64,000 nucleotides of DNA from an uncultured Eubacteriales bacterium (GTDB taxonomy: Bacteria > Bacillota > Clostridia > Oscillospirales > Acutalibacteraceae), in assembly GCA_934454125.1 (NCBI GenBank), contig CAKSFA010000006.1:19944-83943 (forward strand), read 5' to 3'. Below are positions 33,088 through 41,575 of this stretch, one piece after another. The notes under the pieces are model-generated. The model did not search any database, was not told the origin of the DNA, and saw only the letters and a program-made list of their open reading frames with translations. The position numbers and the translations under genes are program-made. Position 1 is the first letter of the stretch; each line of letters starts with the position of its first letter.

Positions 33088-33399
33088 ATGAATCAGGCAC
33101 AGCGCAGCGCAGGCAGGCGCAAAGATCGTGAGATGGCGCGTGGGCTGCAAAAAATTGCGGGTGCACTGCAGTTGCCGGCAGCGGTGGTGGCGGGCACATC
33201 ACATATGCAGCTTTGCGGAAACCGCGAAGCAGTATTGGAGGGCTGTAGTGGTATTGTAGAATATACACAGGAGATCGTACGAGTTAAAACAGGTAAATTT
33301 ATTACCAAATTCAGCGGTAGAGAACTTGAAATCAAATGTCTACAAAGTGATTCACTGGTGGTGCAGGGCTTTATTCTGGCGATTGAATTTCAGTTTTGA
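33088..33399 (+). CDS. yqfC: Sporulation protein YqfC
   Basis: A 103-residue protein of the YabP/YqfC family. The beta-rich body has SHMQLCGNREAVLEGCSGIV and a later YTQEIVRVKTGKFITKFSG, both family hallmarks, and the end VVQGFILAIEFQF is typical. It is followed 9 nt later by yqfD, as in other spore formers. ATG at 33088 is used although an in-frame GTG lies at 33079. The N-terminal 20 residues are basic. Confidence 0.88.
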   Translation: MNQAQRSAGRRKDREMARGLQKIAGALQLPAAVVAGTSHMQLCGNREAVLEGCSGIVEYTQEIVRVKTGKFITKFSGRELEIKCLQSDSLVVQGFILAIEFQF

Positions 33400-33408
33400 G
33401 GTGATACG

Positions 33409-34602
33409 ATGTTTTTGTTGCGGATCCTGCGCTGGATTGCGGGCTATGTGGTATTTACTATCCAAGGTAGCGGGCAGGAGCGGTTTTTGAATTTGTGCGC
33501 ACGTTGTGGTTACACCGTTTGGAATATCAAGCGTACAGATTGTTTTTTTGTTTCCATAGCACGTAGTAAGTACCGCCTGCTTAAAAACCCTGCACGCCAA
33601 ACAGGGGTTAAAATTCGGGTATATCGTAAGTGTGGGCTGCCATTTCTACTGGGTAAATTACCTAATTTTAGAAGTATGGCAGTTGGACTGGGTGTTTTTG
33701 CACTGGTGCTATGTTTTTTGTCCACACGAGTGTGGAGTATTCGTGTGCAGGGTAACGAGCGCATCAACGCCGATTTACTGCTGTTGACCGCAGAGGAAAT
33801 GGGTTTGAAAGAAGGTATGGCAAGACAAAAGCTGGATACACTGGAGCTACAGAATCGTCTCATGCTGTCGTACCCGCAGATTGCGTGGATTTCATTGAAT
33901 ACCAGAGGCAGTACAGTAACGGTGTGTATTGGAGAAAAAGAGGATAAACCGGAAATTTGGAACAGTGACAGCAAGATTATGAATATTACTGCAGCAAAAG
34001 ATGGGCAGGTGATTTATGTTGAGGCAACACACGGCACACCGCAGGTTAAAGCGGGTGACGGTGTTGCCAAAGGGCAGTTATTGGTCAGCGGTATTACTGA
34101 GACCAAATACAGCAATCTGTTTACCCGCGCAACGGCCAGAGTCATTGCACGTGTTAAGCATAACTATGAGCTTTCAGTGCCGCTACAACAAGAGGTACTG
34201 GAACCTACTGGCACGGTGATTATCCGCTATGCGCTCAGGCTGTTTGGTTGTACAGTTCCGGTAACGCTGGAGACACAGCCGCAAAACCACGACGATTTCG
34301 TTTATGAGCGGGCATTGTCAATCCATCGTCTGCAAACTGAGCAGGCGGCATTACCGGCAACGGTATATGAAGAACGTTGGACTGAATCTCGCAAAACGAT
34401 GGTAGAATACACACCGGAGCAAGCATTGGATCAGGCTCTCGACAAACTAGAACAACAGAGACAGGCCGAGATGTTGGAGGGCACACGCATTGTGACAAGT
34501 GAAATAACGCACGCAGTTGAAAATGGGCAGCTTGTGTTACGTGCACAGGAGATTTGGGAAGAAAATATTGCACAGGAAACCGAAATTTATATCGAAACAT
34601 AG
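33409..34602 (+). CDS. yqfD: Sporulation protein YqfD
   Basis: A 397-residue membrane protein of the YqfD family, required for sporulation in Bacillus. It has a cytoplasmic N-terminal part (residues 1-85, with FTIQGSGQERFLNLCARCGY), one membrane segment at about 87-107, and a large outer domain starting IRVQGNERINADLLL that resembles a POTRA-like module, then GDGVAKGQLLVSGIT. GAGGTGATACG precedes the ATG. Coupled with yqfC upstream. In many Bacillota yqfD is followed by phoH, ybeY, dgkA, era and recO, exactly as here. Confidence 0.92.
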   Translation: MFLLRILRWIAGYVVFTIQGSGQERFLNLCARCGYTVWNIKRTDCFFVSIARSKYRLLKNPARQTGVKIRVYRKCGLPFLLGKLPNFRSMAVGLGVFALVLCFLSTRVWSIRVQGNERINADLLLLTAEEMGLKEGMARQKLDTLELQNRLMLSYPQIAWISLNTRGSTVTVCIGEKEDKPEIWNSDSKIMNITAAKDGQVIYVEATHGTPQVKAGDGVAKGQLLVSGITETKYSNLFTRATARVIARVKHNYELSVPLQQEVLEPTGTVIIRYALRLFGCTVPVTLETQPQNHDDFVYERALSIHRLQTEQAALPATVYEERWTESRKTMVEYTPEQALDQALDKLEQQRQAEMLEGTRIVTSEITHAVENGQLVLRAQEIWEENIAQETEIYIET

Positions 34603-34642
34603 TGTTTTTACGGCAAGGCAAGAAAAAATGTAATAAAATGCG

Positions 34643-34670
34643 TGACGGAATCGGGAATTTATGTTATACT
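34643..34670 (+). promoter_or_regulatory. Predicted promoter of the phoH-to-recO operon
   Basis: TGACGG at 34643-34648, 16-nt spacer, TATACT at 34665-34670. Confidence 0.5.
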
Positions 34671-34739
34671 CTGTGATATACTGCTAACAGAAGTATCATT
34701 CATTTTTTTGGGCACAGTTTTGTGTATAAAGGTGATGGA

Positions 34740-35702
34740 ATGTTCGAACAACGCATTGATATCGACCGCATGGAACAGGCAGTTGCCTTGTTTGGCAGCT
34801 TTGATGAAAACGCAAAGCTGCTTGAACAGGTATACGGTGTGAAAATTGTGGGCAGAGATGCTGAAATTAAGGTTTCTGGTGCGCCGGAGGCTGTTGCCAA
34901 AGCAGTTAAAACGTTAGAGAGTCTGCTTAGCCTAGTGAATAGAGGAGAAGCACTCAGTGAGCAGAATGTGCGCTATTGCATTTCAATGGTAAACGAGGGT
35001 AGCACAGAGAAAATCGAAACACTGGCAGGTGATTGTATTTGCGTAACAGCAAAAGGCAAGCCGGTAAAACCGAAAACCTTTGGTCAAAAAAACTATTGCA
35101 GCACAATTAAAGAGAACACAATCACCATTGGTGTAGGCCCTGCTGGCACAGGAAAGACGTATCTTGCCGTTGCTATGGCTGTTACTGCATTTCGTGCGCA
35201 GCAGGTGAACCGTATTATTTTGACAAGACCAGCGGTGGAAGCAGGAGAAAAATTGGGTTTTTTGCCGGGGGATTTGCAGCAAAAAGTGGATCCGTATCTG
35301 CGACCGCTGTATGATGCCTTGTTCGATATGCTGGGTGCTGAAACGTACCAAAAATATTTAGAGCGCGGTAATATTGAGGTAGCACCGCTGGCTTATATGC
35401 GAGGCAGAACGCTGGACGACAGCTTTATTATTTTAGACGAAGCGCAAAATACAACGCCTGAGCAGATGAAAATGTTTTTAACACGCTTGGGTTTTAATTC
35501 CAAGATGGTCATTACCGGTGATATTACACAAATCGATTTACCGGATGGACGAAAATCTGGACTGCGGGATGTGATGCAAGTACTACGACAGGTAGACGAT
35601 ATTGCACAGGTGCAGTTTAGTGAAAAAGACGTAGTGCGCCACAAACTGGTGCAGGATATCATAAAAGCTTATGAGGAGCGAGAACGAAAGGGGAAAAAAT
35701 AG
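34740..35702 (+). CDS. phoH: PhoH family ATPase
   Basis: A 320-residue PhoH-like (PhoL) protein: an N-terminal KH-like part (residues 1-80) and an ATPase domain with Walker A GVGPAGTGKTYLAVAM at about 130 and Walker B DDSFIILDEAQNTT at about 230, then MVITGDITQIDLP. Members are linked to RNA metabolism and often pair with YbeY, which starts 1 nt after this stop. ATG at 34740 follows AAGGTGATGG. Function in ribosome or RNA quality control is inferred from family and neighbour. Confidence 0.92.
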   Translation: MFEQRIDIDRMEQAVALFGSFDENAKLLEQVYGVKIVGRDAEIKVSGAPEAVAKAVKTLESLLSLVNRGEALSEQNVRYCISMVNEGSTEKIETLAGDCICVTAKGKPVKPKTFGQKNYCSTIKENTITIGVGPAGTGKTYLAVAMAVTAFRAQQVNRIILTRPAVEAGEKLGFLPGDLQQKVDPYLRPLYDALFDMLGAETYQKYLERGNIEVAPLAYMRGRTLDDSFIILDEAQNTTPEQMKMFLTRLGFNSKMVITGDITQIDLPDGRKSGLRDVMQVLRQVDDIAQVQFSEKDVVRHKLVQDIIKAYEERERKGKK

Positions 35703-35703
35703 C

Positions 35704-36213
35704 GTGGAAAAAATCAGAGTGATTATTCGCAATGACCAGAAGGAGGTCAAAATCCCCACGGGACTGCGTATGCTGGTGCGCCGTTGCTGCAACGCAGTGC
35801 TGCGTATGGAGGAGTTTGATGCTCCCGCAGAAATCAGCGTGACATTTGTGGACAACCAGCAGATTCAGCAACTCAACAAAGAGTACCGCAAAAAAGACGC
35901 ACCAACAGATGTGTTGTCTTTTCCTATGGGAGAGAAGGGAAACTACGATATCAACCATGATACCGGTGCAAAAATTTTGGGCGATGTGATTATCTCAATG
36001 GAAAAAGCTGTGGAGCAAGCGGAGCGTTTTGACCATAGTTTGGAACGTGAAGTTGGCTATTTAACAGCACATTCGATACTGCATTTGTTGGGCTATGACC
36101 ATGAAAAAGGCGGCATTGACCGTGTGCGGATGCGGGAAAAAGAGGAGCAGGTGATGACGCGGTTGGGGCTACCCAGTTCCAGCAGCTATGTACTGGAAGA
36201 GGATGAGGCATAA
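35704..36213 (+). CDS. ybeY: Endoribonuclease YbeY (16S rRNA maturation)
   Basis: A 169-residue metal-dependent RNase with the signature H-x3-H-x5-H as HSILHLLGYDHE at about residues 121-132 and the conserved YRKKDAPTDVLSFPM. It acts in 16S rRNA 3'-end processing and ribosome quality control. The start is the GTG at 35704, directly after the phoH stop, with AAAGGGG upstream. Translation is likely coupled to phoH. Confidence 0.94.
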   Translation: MEKIRVIIRNDQKEVKIPTGLRMLVRRCCNAVLRMEEFDAPAEISVTFVDNQQIQQLNKEYRKKDAPTDVLSFPMGEKGNYDINHDTGAKILGDVIISMEKAVEQAERFDHSLEREVGYLTAHSILHLLGYDHEKGGIDRVRMREKEEQVMTRLGLPSSSSYVLEEDEA

Positions 36214-36215
36214 CT

Positions 36216-36710
36216 GTGCATTTTTTCAAAGGGTTTCAGGCTGCGTTTCGTGGTCTTATATATTGCATCAATCATGAACGGAATATGCGGATTCATACAG
36301 TGGCAGCGCTGTATGTATTCGTTTTTTCATTCTTTTTTGAAATTCCACCGGCAGGGTATGCTGTATTGTTTACACTGTTTGGAGTTGTAATGGCGCTGGA
36401 GGTTGTCAATACTGGCCTGGAAGCATTAGCAGACCGTATTTCGCCAGGTTACAGTCATGTGGTAAAGGTAGTCAAAGATATTGCAGCGGGTGCAGTTTTG
36501 GTGATGGTGGTGTTTGCCGTTGCAATTGCAGTAGTATTGTTTTGGCAGCCCAAGGGCTTTGTAGGTATTTATCGTTATTTTTGTCAGGACATGCCGATTA
36601 TGTGGCTGCCGTTTATAATAGTTTCTGTTTGTAGTCTTTGGTATATTGCAAAAGGGCCGATGGGTATGAAAAATTTCTTTTTGCGGCATAAAAAATTTGA
36701 ACAGGAATAA
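36216..36710 (+). CDS. dgkA: Diacylglycerol/undecaprenol kinase family protein
   Basis: A 164-residue membrane protein of the DgkA family, which in Gram-positives acts on undecaprenol. It shows FKGFQAAFRGLIYCINHERN, MRIHTVAALYV, and the catalytic segment ALEVVNTGLEALADRI with the Glu/Asn residues that bind lipid and ATP-metal. It is longer than the usual 120-130 residues: the C-terminal 45 residues add an extra hydrophobic helix (MWLPFIIVSVCSLWYIAKG). It starts at GTG 36216, 2 nt after the ybeY stop. The added helix is an oddity. Confidence 0.88.
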   Translation: MHFFKGFQAAFRGLIYCINHERNMRIHTVAALYVFVFSFFFEIPPAGYAVLFTLFGVVMALEVVNTGLEALADRISPGYSHVVKVVKDIAAGAVLVMVVFAVAIAVVLFWQPKGFVGIYRYFCQDMPIMWLPFIIVSVCSLWYIAKGPMGMKNFFLRHKKFEQE

Positions 36711-36722
36711 GGGGATGTTGTT

Positions 36723-37685
36723 TTGCAGAAAAAGGAGCAAGTGCAGAAAAATGGTATTGCTGCAGCAAAGCTGAATGAAGATGACCGTGGAGCATTTGTG
36801 GCGATTGTAGGTAGACCGAATGTCGGCAAGTCTTCATTGCTCAATACAATGGTAGGGCAGAAAATTGCTATTGTTTCTGGTAAACCGCAAACAACGCGCA
36901 CCAAAATTATGGGGGTGTTGACCCGCGGAAAAAATCAACTGGTATTTTTAGATACACCGGGATTGCATAAACCGCGTACTGCACTGGGACAATATATGGT
37001 CAAATCTATTACAGAATCGGTGGCGGGCGTGGATGCGTGTCTGCTGGTAGTGGAGGCTGGCAAGCCTGTTTCACAAGCGGACAGAGATTTAATTGAAAAG
37101 TTTCAGGCGTTGAGATTGCCGGCACTGCTGGCAGTCAATAAAGTGGATGCCATTGCAAATAAAACAGTGTTAATGGAACAAATCACTGCATATACAGCAT
37201 TGTTTGATTTTGCGGCTGTGGTTCCGGTTTCAGCGATAACGGGCAGCGGTGTACAAGATCTGATTGCTGAGTTGGAACAGCTTTGTCAGCCGGGAGGGCA
37301 TTTTTTTGCTTCCGATGCGCTGACAGATCAACCAGAGCGTGTGATTGCAGCTGAAATCGTGCGTGAGAAGCTGTTGCGTTTACTTGATAAAGAAATTCCC
37401 CATGGTGTGGCGGTTACCATAGAGCGCATGAAGGAGCGGGAAAACTGCCCGGAAATGCTGGATGTGGAAGCAGTGATTTACTGTGAGCGGGATAATCATA
37501 AGGGAATTATAATTGGTAAACAAGGCGCAATGCTCAAGCGTGTAGGTATCTATGCCAGGGAAGATATGGAGCGTTTTTTTGACTGCAAGGTGAATTTGCA
37601 GCTCTGGGTTAAAGTGAAAGAAGACTGGCGTAATCGTGCGCAGATTCTGCAAAGGCTTGGCTATGGGAAAAATGAACATTTTTAA
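36723..37685 (+). CDS. era: GTPase Era
   Basis: A 320-residue GTPase for 30S ribosome assembly. The N-terminal G domain has GRPNVGKSSLLNTMVGQK (about residues 34-51), the switch SGKPQTTRTKIMG, DTPGLHKP and NKVD; the C-terminal KH domain has NHKGIIIGKQGAMLKRVG. It starts at TTG 36723 with AAGGGGA upstream. The N-terminal 25 residues (charged, MQKKEQVQKNGIAAA) extend beyond the usual Era start. Confidence 0.95.
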   Translation: MQKKEQVQKNGIAAAKLNEDDRGAFVAIVGRPNVGKSSLLNTMVGQKIAIVSGKPQTTRTKIMGVLTRGKNQLVFLDTPGLHKPRTALGQYMVKSITESVAGVDACLLVVEAGKPVSQADRDLIEKFQALRLPALLAVNKVDAIANKTVLMEQITAYTALFDFAAVVPVSAITGSGVQDLIAELEQLCQPGGHFFASDALTDQPERVIAAEIVREKLLRLLDKEIPHGVAVTIERMKERENCPEMLDVEAVIYCERDNHKGIIIGKQGAMLKRVGIYAREDMERFFDCKVNLQLWVKVKEDWRNRAQILQRLGYGKNEHF

Positions 37686-37803
37686 TTTTTTACCGTGGTA
37701 AGACTATTGTTAAAACCTGTTTTCGTATCCAAAAATTTGCTCTCATAACTGTTTGATACAGCGTGCATACTGTTTGTACAACAAGCAGAGAGCAGGTGCG
37801 GCA

Positions 37804-37971
37804 ATGGATACAGAGATAGCGTGGCAAATGTTTGCGCAAACAGGCAGAGTGCAGGATTATCTGCGATATTGCCAGATAAAAGCGGGGTGCGACACCTGTA
37901 CACAGGAGGGATTTGATGCAGATCAACACCGACGGACTGGTAATTGCGGAGAAAATTGTAGGGGAAAATGA
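37804..37971 (+). CDS. YqzL-like small protein
   Basis: A 55-residue protein whose beginning, MDTEIAWQMFAQTGRVQDYL, has the W-x2-F-x2-TG-x4-YL pattern of YqzL, a tiny protein encoded between era and recO in B. subtilis. It lies in exactly that slot. GCAGGTGCGG precedes the ATG. The frame runs 56 nt into recO in another phase, so its last 19 or so residues (CTQEGFDADQHRRTGN onward) are encoded by overlapping DNA and include extra Cys residues absent in YqzL. Function unknown. Confidence 0.75.
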   Translation: MDTEIAWQMFAQTGRVQDYLRYCQIKAGCDTCTQEGFDADQHRRTGNCGENCRGK

Positions 37972-38680
37972 TCGTCTGATTACCTTGTTGACGCGGGATG
38001 AGGGGGTCATTCGTGCGTTTGCGCCGCTTGCCAAAACACTCAAAAGCAAGCAAAGTAGTGCAACGCAGTTGTTGTGTTATTCCCAGTTTGCCATTTACCG
38101 TGGACGGGACAAATATATTGTGAATGATGCGCAGCCATTGCAGGTGTTTTTTGATCTGCGTAGTGATATTGAAACAGTGGCTCTGGCGCAATATTTTTGT
38201 CAGCTTGCAGCGGTGTTGGCTCCGGCAGAAATGCCCGCGGGTGATTTTTTGCGCTTAGTGCTCAACGCACTGCATTTGTTGGCGCAAAAAAAACGACCTC
38301 ACAACATTTTGAAAGCAGCGGTAGAAATGCGAATGCTTGCACTAGCCGGATATATGCCTGATTTTATCTGTTGCCAAGAATGCGGGGTATATCAAGTGCA
38401 AGACATGGTATTTTTGCCAGCTAGTGGCGTGATTTATTGCAGTGATTGCTATCACAATGCTACAGAATTTGCGTTTCATGTTACACCGGGCATTATGACG
38501 GCGTTGCGCCATACGATATATGCCGATTTTGATAAAGTGTTTTCGTTTCAGTTGCCGCTGCAAGGGCAACGGCAACTTGCTGAAATTACAGAAGCTTATC
38601 TACTGCAAACGCTGGAACGGCGCTTTACCACTCTAGATTTTTATCATCAGGTAACAGAGTTCGCAGCGCAAACGAATTGA
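37916..38680 (+). CDS. recO: DNA repair protein RecO
   Basis: A 254-residue recombination mediator that helps load RecA at gaps. It has the N-terminal OB fold (DGLVIAEKIVGENDRLITLL) and a helical C-terminal part with a four-Cys zinc site (CCQECGVYQ ... YCSDCYH). ATG at 37916 follows AGGAGGG at 37904-37910, which itself lies inside the preceding YqzL-like frame. Preceded by era and the yqzL-like gene, followed by mutS2. Confidence 0.94.
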   Translation: MQINTDGLVIAEKIVGENDRLITLLTRDEGVIRAFAPLAKTLKSKQSSATQLLCYSQFAIYRGRDKYIVNDAQPLQVFFDLRSDIETVALAQYFCQLAAVLAPAEMPAGDFLRLVLNALHLLAQKKRPHNILKAAVEMRMLALAGYMPDFICCQECGVYQVQDMVFLPASGVIYCSDCYHNATEFAFHVTPGIMTALRHTIYADFDKVFSFQLPLQGQRQLAEITEAYLLQTLERRFTTLDFYHQVTEFAAQTN

Positions 38681-38700
38681 GGGATGGCATGGGAGATCAG

Positions 38701-41052
38701 ATGGAAAAATACATAACATTGCTAGAGCTGGATAAAGTTCTGGAATTGCTGGCAAAGCAAGCAGTTGGTGTGGAGGCCGCTGAGTTAGCACGTAACCTGC
38801 GACCGTGTACAGATAAAGCGCGGGTACAGGTTTTACTCAATGAAACAGACGCGGCTCTGCAACTAACTGCTCGATTTGGTACACCGTCTTTTTCGGGTCT
38901 TGAGCCTATTTCTGCTCTTTTAAATCGGGCGAAAGCGGGAGGTATACTTAATTTAGCCGATTTTTTGATGGTCGCAGGGGTTTTGCGTGTCATACGCGGT
39001 TTGATGCAATGGAAGCATAGAAGTGCTGAGCAACAAACGGTTTTGGATGGATACTTTGTGCGTTTGGCATCCAATAAACCGTTGGAAGATCAGATTGAAC
39101 GAGTGGTGGCTTCAGAGGATGAGGTGGCAGATACGGCATCTACAGAACTTGCATCGCTGCGTCGTAAACTGCGCCGTGCTGCTCAAAGTGTACGGGAGCA
39201 GTTAGATGGTATGATACGCTCGCAGACGTATCGAACTTATTTGCAGGATGCGATTGTGACAATGCGTGGTGGGCGGTATGTGGTTCCGGTAAAGGCGGAA
39301 TATCGCAGCGAAGTGCCGGGTTTGGTGCATGATACATCTTCTAGCGGTGCCACATTGTTTATTGAACCGATGGGCGTGGTGGAGATCAATAACGAAATAC
39401 GAGTAATTAAGGCGCAGGAACAGGCAGAGATTGAGCGTATTTTGGCAGAGATTTCGGTGCAGGTGGGCGCATTTGCGCAAGAGCTGGCAGTTGGATATGA
39501 AGCAGCGGTGCAGTTAGATCTGATTTTTGCCAAGGCGCATTTGGCATATGCTATGAAAGCCGAGTTGCCAAAACTGAGCGATGATTACAGCGTGGTGCTC
39601 AAACAGGCAAGACATCCGCTGCTTGCTGCCGAAATCGTTGTGCCAACAGATGTTGAATTGGGCAAAGCTTTTGATACATTGGTCATTACTGGTCCAAATA
39701 CGGGTGGCAAAACGGTAACGCTAAAAACACTTGGTTTGTTCTGTGCAATGGCGATGTGTGGTCTGTTAATCCCGGCAGCGCAGGGGAGCACGGTGCCGGT
39801 ATTTCGCTATTTGCTGGTGGATATTGGTGATGAGCAAAGTATTGAGCAATCGCTTTCTACCTTTTCTTCGCATATGGTAAATTTGATTCGTATTTTAAAG
39901 CAAGCGAATGAGAACAGCTTGGTATTGCTTGATGAGTTGGGAGCCGGAACGGATCCGGTAGAAGGTGCGGCGCTTGCGGTGGCCATCTTGGAACAGCTGC
40001 GGAAACAAGGTTGTAAAATTGTTGCAACAACCCATTACGCCGAGCTCAAAGAATATGCGCTACAAACAGAGAGAGTAGAGAATGCTTGTTGCGAGTTTGA
40101 TGTAGAGACACTCAAGCCAACTTATCGGTTGCTCATTGGTGTTCCAGGGCGCTCAAATGCGTTTGCAATTGCCAAACGATTGGGTATGGAACAGGCGGTG
40201 ATTGACCGAGCTAAAAGTTTGGTATCGGTGGAAAATACCAAGCTGGAAAAGGTTGTGCGTACACTGGAGAAAACGCGTAAAGAGCTTGATAGAGAGAAGG
40301 CGGACGCACAAGCGCTACGCAAACAGGCGGTGCAAGTCAATCAAGCAGCACAGGCGCAAAAGGAGCAGCTTGAAGCTCGCATGGAAAAAGAATTGGAGCA
40401 AGCAAGACGACAGGCGAGCAATTTGGTTTCACGCACACGTGCACAGATGGATGCGCTTGTTGAGGAAATGAACCACCTTCGCCGCAAAAAAGACATGACA
40501 GAGCAGGAAAAAACAAAGTTGCGGCAAGGGGTGCGTGCATTAGAGGAGTTTGCAGACCCAGTGCGTCGAAAGGTCAATGAGGGATATGTGTTGCCAAGAC
40601 CATTGCGAATTGGAGATACGGTGCTGATTTTTGATATTGACAAAAAAGCGACCGTGATTGGTTTACCAAATAACTCCGATTGTGCAGAGGTACAGGCTGG
40701 TATTATGAAAACCCGTGTGCCGCTGTCGAATCTCCGGTTGGTAGAGCAGGAAAAAATACGATTGCCCAAAGGTGCTGTGGCTGTTCAGGCCAGCCGTTCC
40801 AAGACGCCGGCCATGCAGGAGCTGGATATTCGCGGACAAACTGCTTTGGATGCTTTGCTTGATGTGGATAACTTTATTGACGCAGCTGTGATGTCTGGTG
40901 TGCATCAGTTAAGTATTATTCACGGAAAAGGAACTGGAGCGCTGCGCACAGCGGTGCAACGGCATTTGAAAAAGCATCCCAGTGTTAAAAGTTATCGCCT
41001 CGGTGTGTTTGGAGAGGGCGAAAGCGGTGTCACCATTGTGGAATTAAAATAA
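38701..41052 (+). CDS. mutS2: MutS2 family protein
   Basis: A 783-residue MutS2: N-terminal core with helices, Walker A TGPNTGGKTVTLKTLGLF (about residue 330), Walker B NSLVLLDELGAGTDP, a long charged coiled-coil arm (about residues 510-640), a KOW-like stretch (PLRIGDTVLIFDIDKKATVI), and a C-terminal Smr nuclease domain with ELDIRGQTALDALL and HGKGTGALR. Roles shown in relatives include limiting recombination and rescuing collided ribosomes. ATG at 38701 has GGGAG upstream; in-frame ATG codons just before are less well spaced. Confidence 0.95.
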   Translation: MEKYITLLELDKVLELLAKQAVGVEAAELARNLRPCTDKARVQVLLNETDAALQLTARFGTPSFSGLEPISALLNRAKAGGILNLADFLMVAGVLRVIRGLMQWKHRSAEQQTVLDGYFVRLASNKPLEDQIERVVASEDEVADTASTELASLRRKLRRAAQSVREQLDGMIRSQTYRTYLQDAIVTMRGGRYVVPVKAEYRSEVPGLVHDTSSSGATLFIEPMGVVEINNEIRVIKAQEQAEIERILAEISVQVGAFAQELAVGYEAAVQLDLIFAKAHLAYAMKAELPKLSDDYSVVLKQARHPLLAAEIVVPTDVELGKAFDTLVITGPNTGGKTVTLKTLGLFCAMAMCGLLIPAAQGSTVPVFRYLLVDIGDEQSIEQSLSTFSSHMVNLIRILKQANENSLVLLDELGAGTDPVEGAALAVAILEQLRKQGCKIVATTHYAELKEYALQTERVENACCEFDVETLKPTYRLLIGVPGRSNAFAIAKRLGMEQAVIDRAKSLVSVENTKLEKVVRTLEKTRKELDREKADAQALRKQAVQVNQAAQAQKEQLEARMEKELEQARRQASNLVSRTRAQMDALVEEMNHLRRKKDMTEQEKTKLRQGVRALEEFADPVRRKVNEGYVLPRPLRIGDTVLIFDIDKKATVIGLPNNSDCAEVQAGIMKTRVPLSNLRLVEQEKIRLPKGAVAVQASRSKTPAMQELDIRGQTALDALLDVDNFIDAAVMSGVHQLSIIHGKGTGALRTAVQRHLKKHPSVKSYRLGVFGEGESGVTIVELK

Positions 41053-41057
41053 TAATT

Positions 41058-41078
41058 GCCCGCATAAGCGGACTTTTT
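41058..41078 (+). terminator. Weak terminator after mutS2
   Basis: GCCCGC pairs with GCGGAC (one mismatch), followed by TTTTTAT. Confidence 0.45.
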
Positions 41079-41101
41079 ATTTGAGAAATGACAAGTTTTT
41101 G

Positions 41102-41130
41102 TTGACATTTTAGATGGATTGTGCTATGAT
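41102..41130 (+). promoter_or_regulatory. Predicted promoter of the ylxM-ffh operon
   Basis: Perfect TTGACA at 41102-41107, 17-nt spacer, TATGAT at 41125-41130. Confidence 0.8.
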
Positions 41131-41180
41131 GCATAACTGTAAAGTGTTTTTGCTTTACACATGACAGGAGGCAAACTGTT

Positions 41181-41549
41181 ATGGCAAAAAATTTGGAAAT
41201 TGCATTTTTGCTGGATTTTTATGGAAGTATGTTGACCGAAAAACAGCGAAATATGATAGAGTATTATTATAATGACGACCTATCTCTTGCAGAGATTGCA
41301 GATAATGAAGGGATTACCAGACAGGGAGTACATGATGCACTAAAGCGTGCTGAAACACAATTGCTGGAGTTGGAAGTGCGATTGGGGCTGGCTGAGCGGT
41401 TTGCACAATTACAAACTGGGCTGGAGCAAATTGTACAAACGGCACAGGTGCTTGCAGATTATAACCGGCAGCACGATGCAGTGGCAGAAATAGATCGCTG
41501 CACAGTACAAATTTTGCAACTTGCTGAAGCATTGCGAGAAAAAACCTGA
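41181..41549 (+). CDS. ylxM: YlxM-type SRP-associated HTH protein
   Basis: A 122-residue protein of the UPF0122/YlxM family with a sigma-70 region-4-like helix-turn-helix (LTEKQRNMIEYYYNDDLSLA, then GITRQGVHDALKRAETQL). Members modulate the signal recognition particle. It is followed 26 nt later by ffh, the usual pairing. GACAGGAGG precedes the ATG. The C-terminal 45 residues are a helix not conserved in the short Bacillus form. Confidence 0.9.
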   Translation: MAKNLEIAFLLDFYGSMLTEKQRNMIEYYYNDDLSLAEIADNEGITRQGVHDALKRAETQLLELEVRLGLAERFAQLQTGLEQIVQTAQVLADYNRQHDAVAEIDRCTVQILQLAEALREKT

Positions 41550-41575
41550 ACTTTATATAGAAAGGGTGAGCGACA

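Noticed and set aside
37690..38049. Minus-strand open frame opposite the era-recO junction
   Set aside because: No ribosome site and antisense to the YqzL-like and recO genes.
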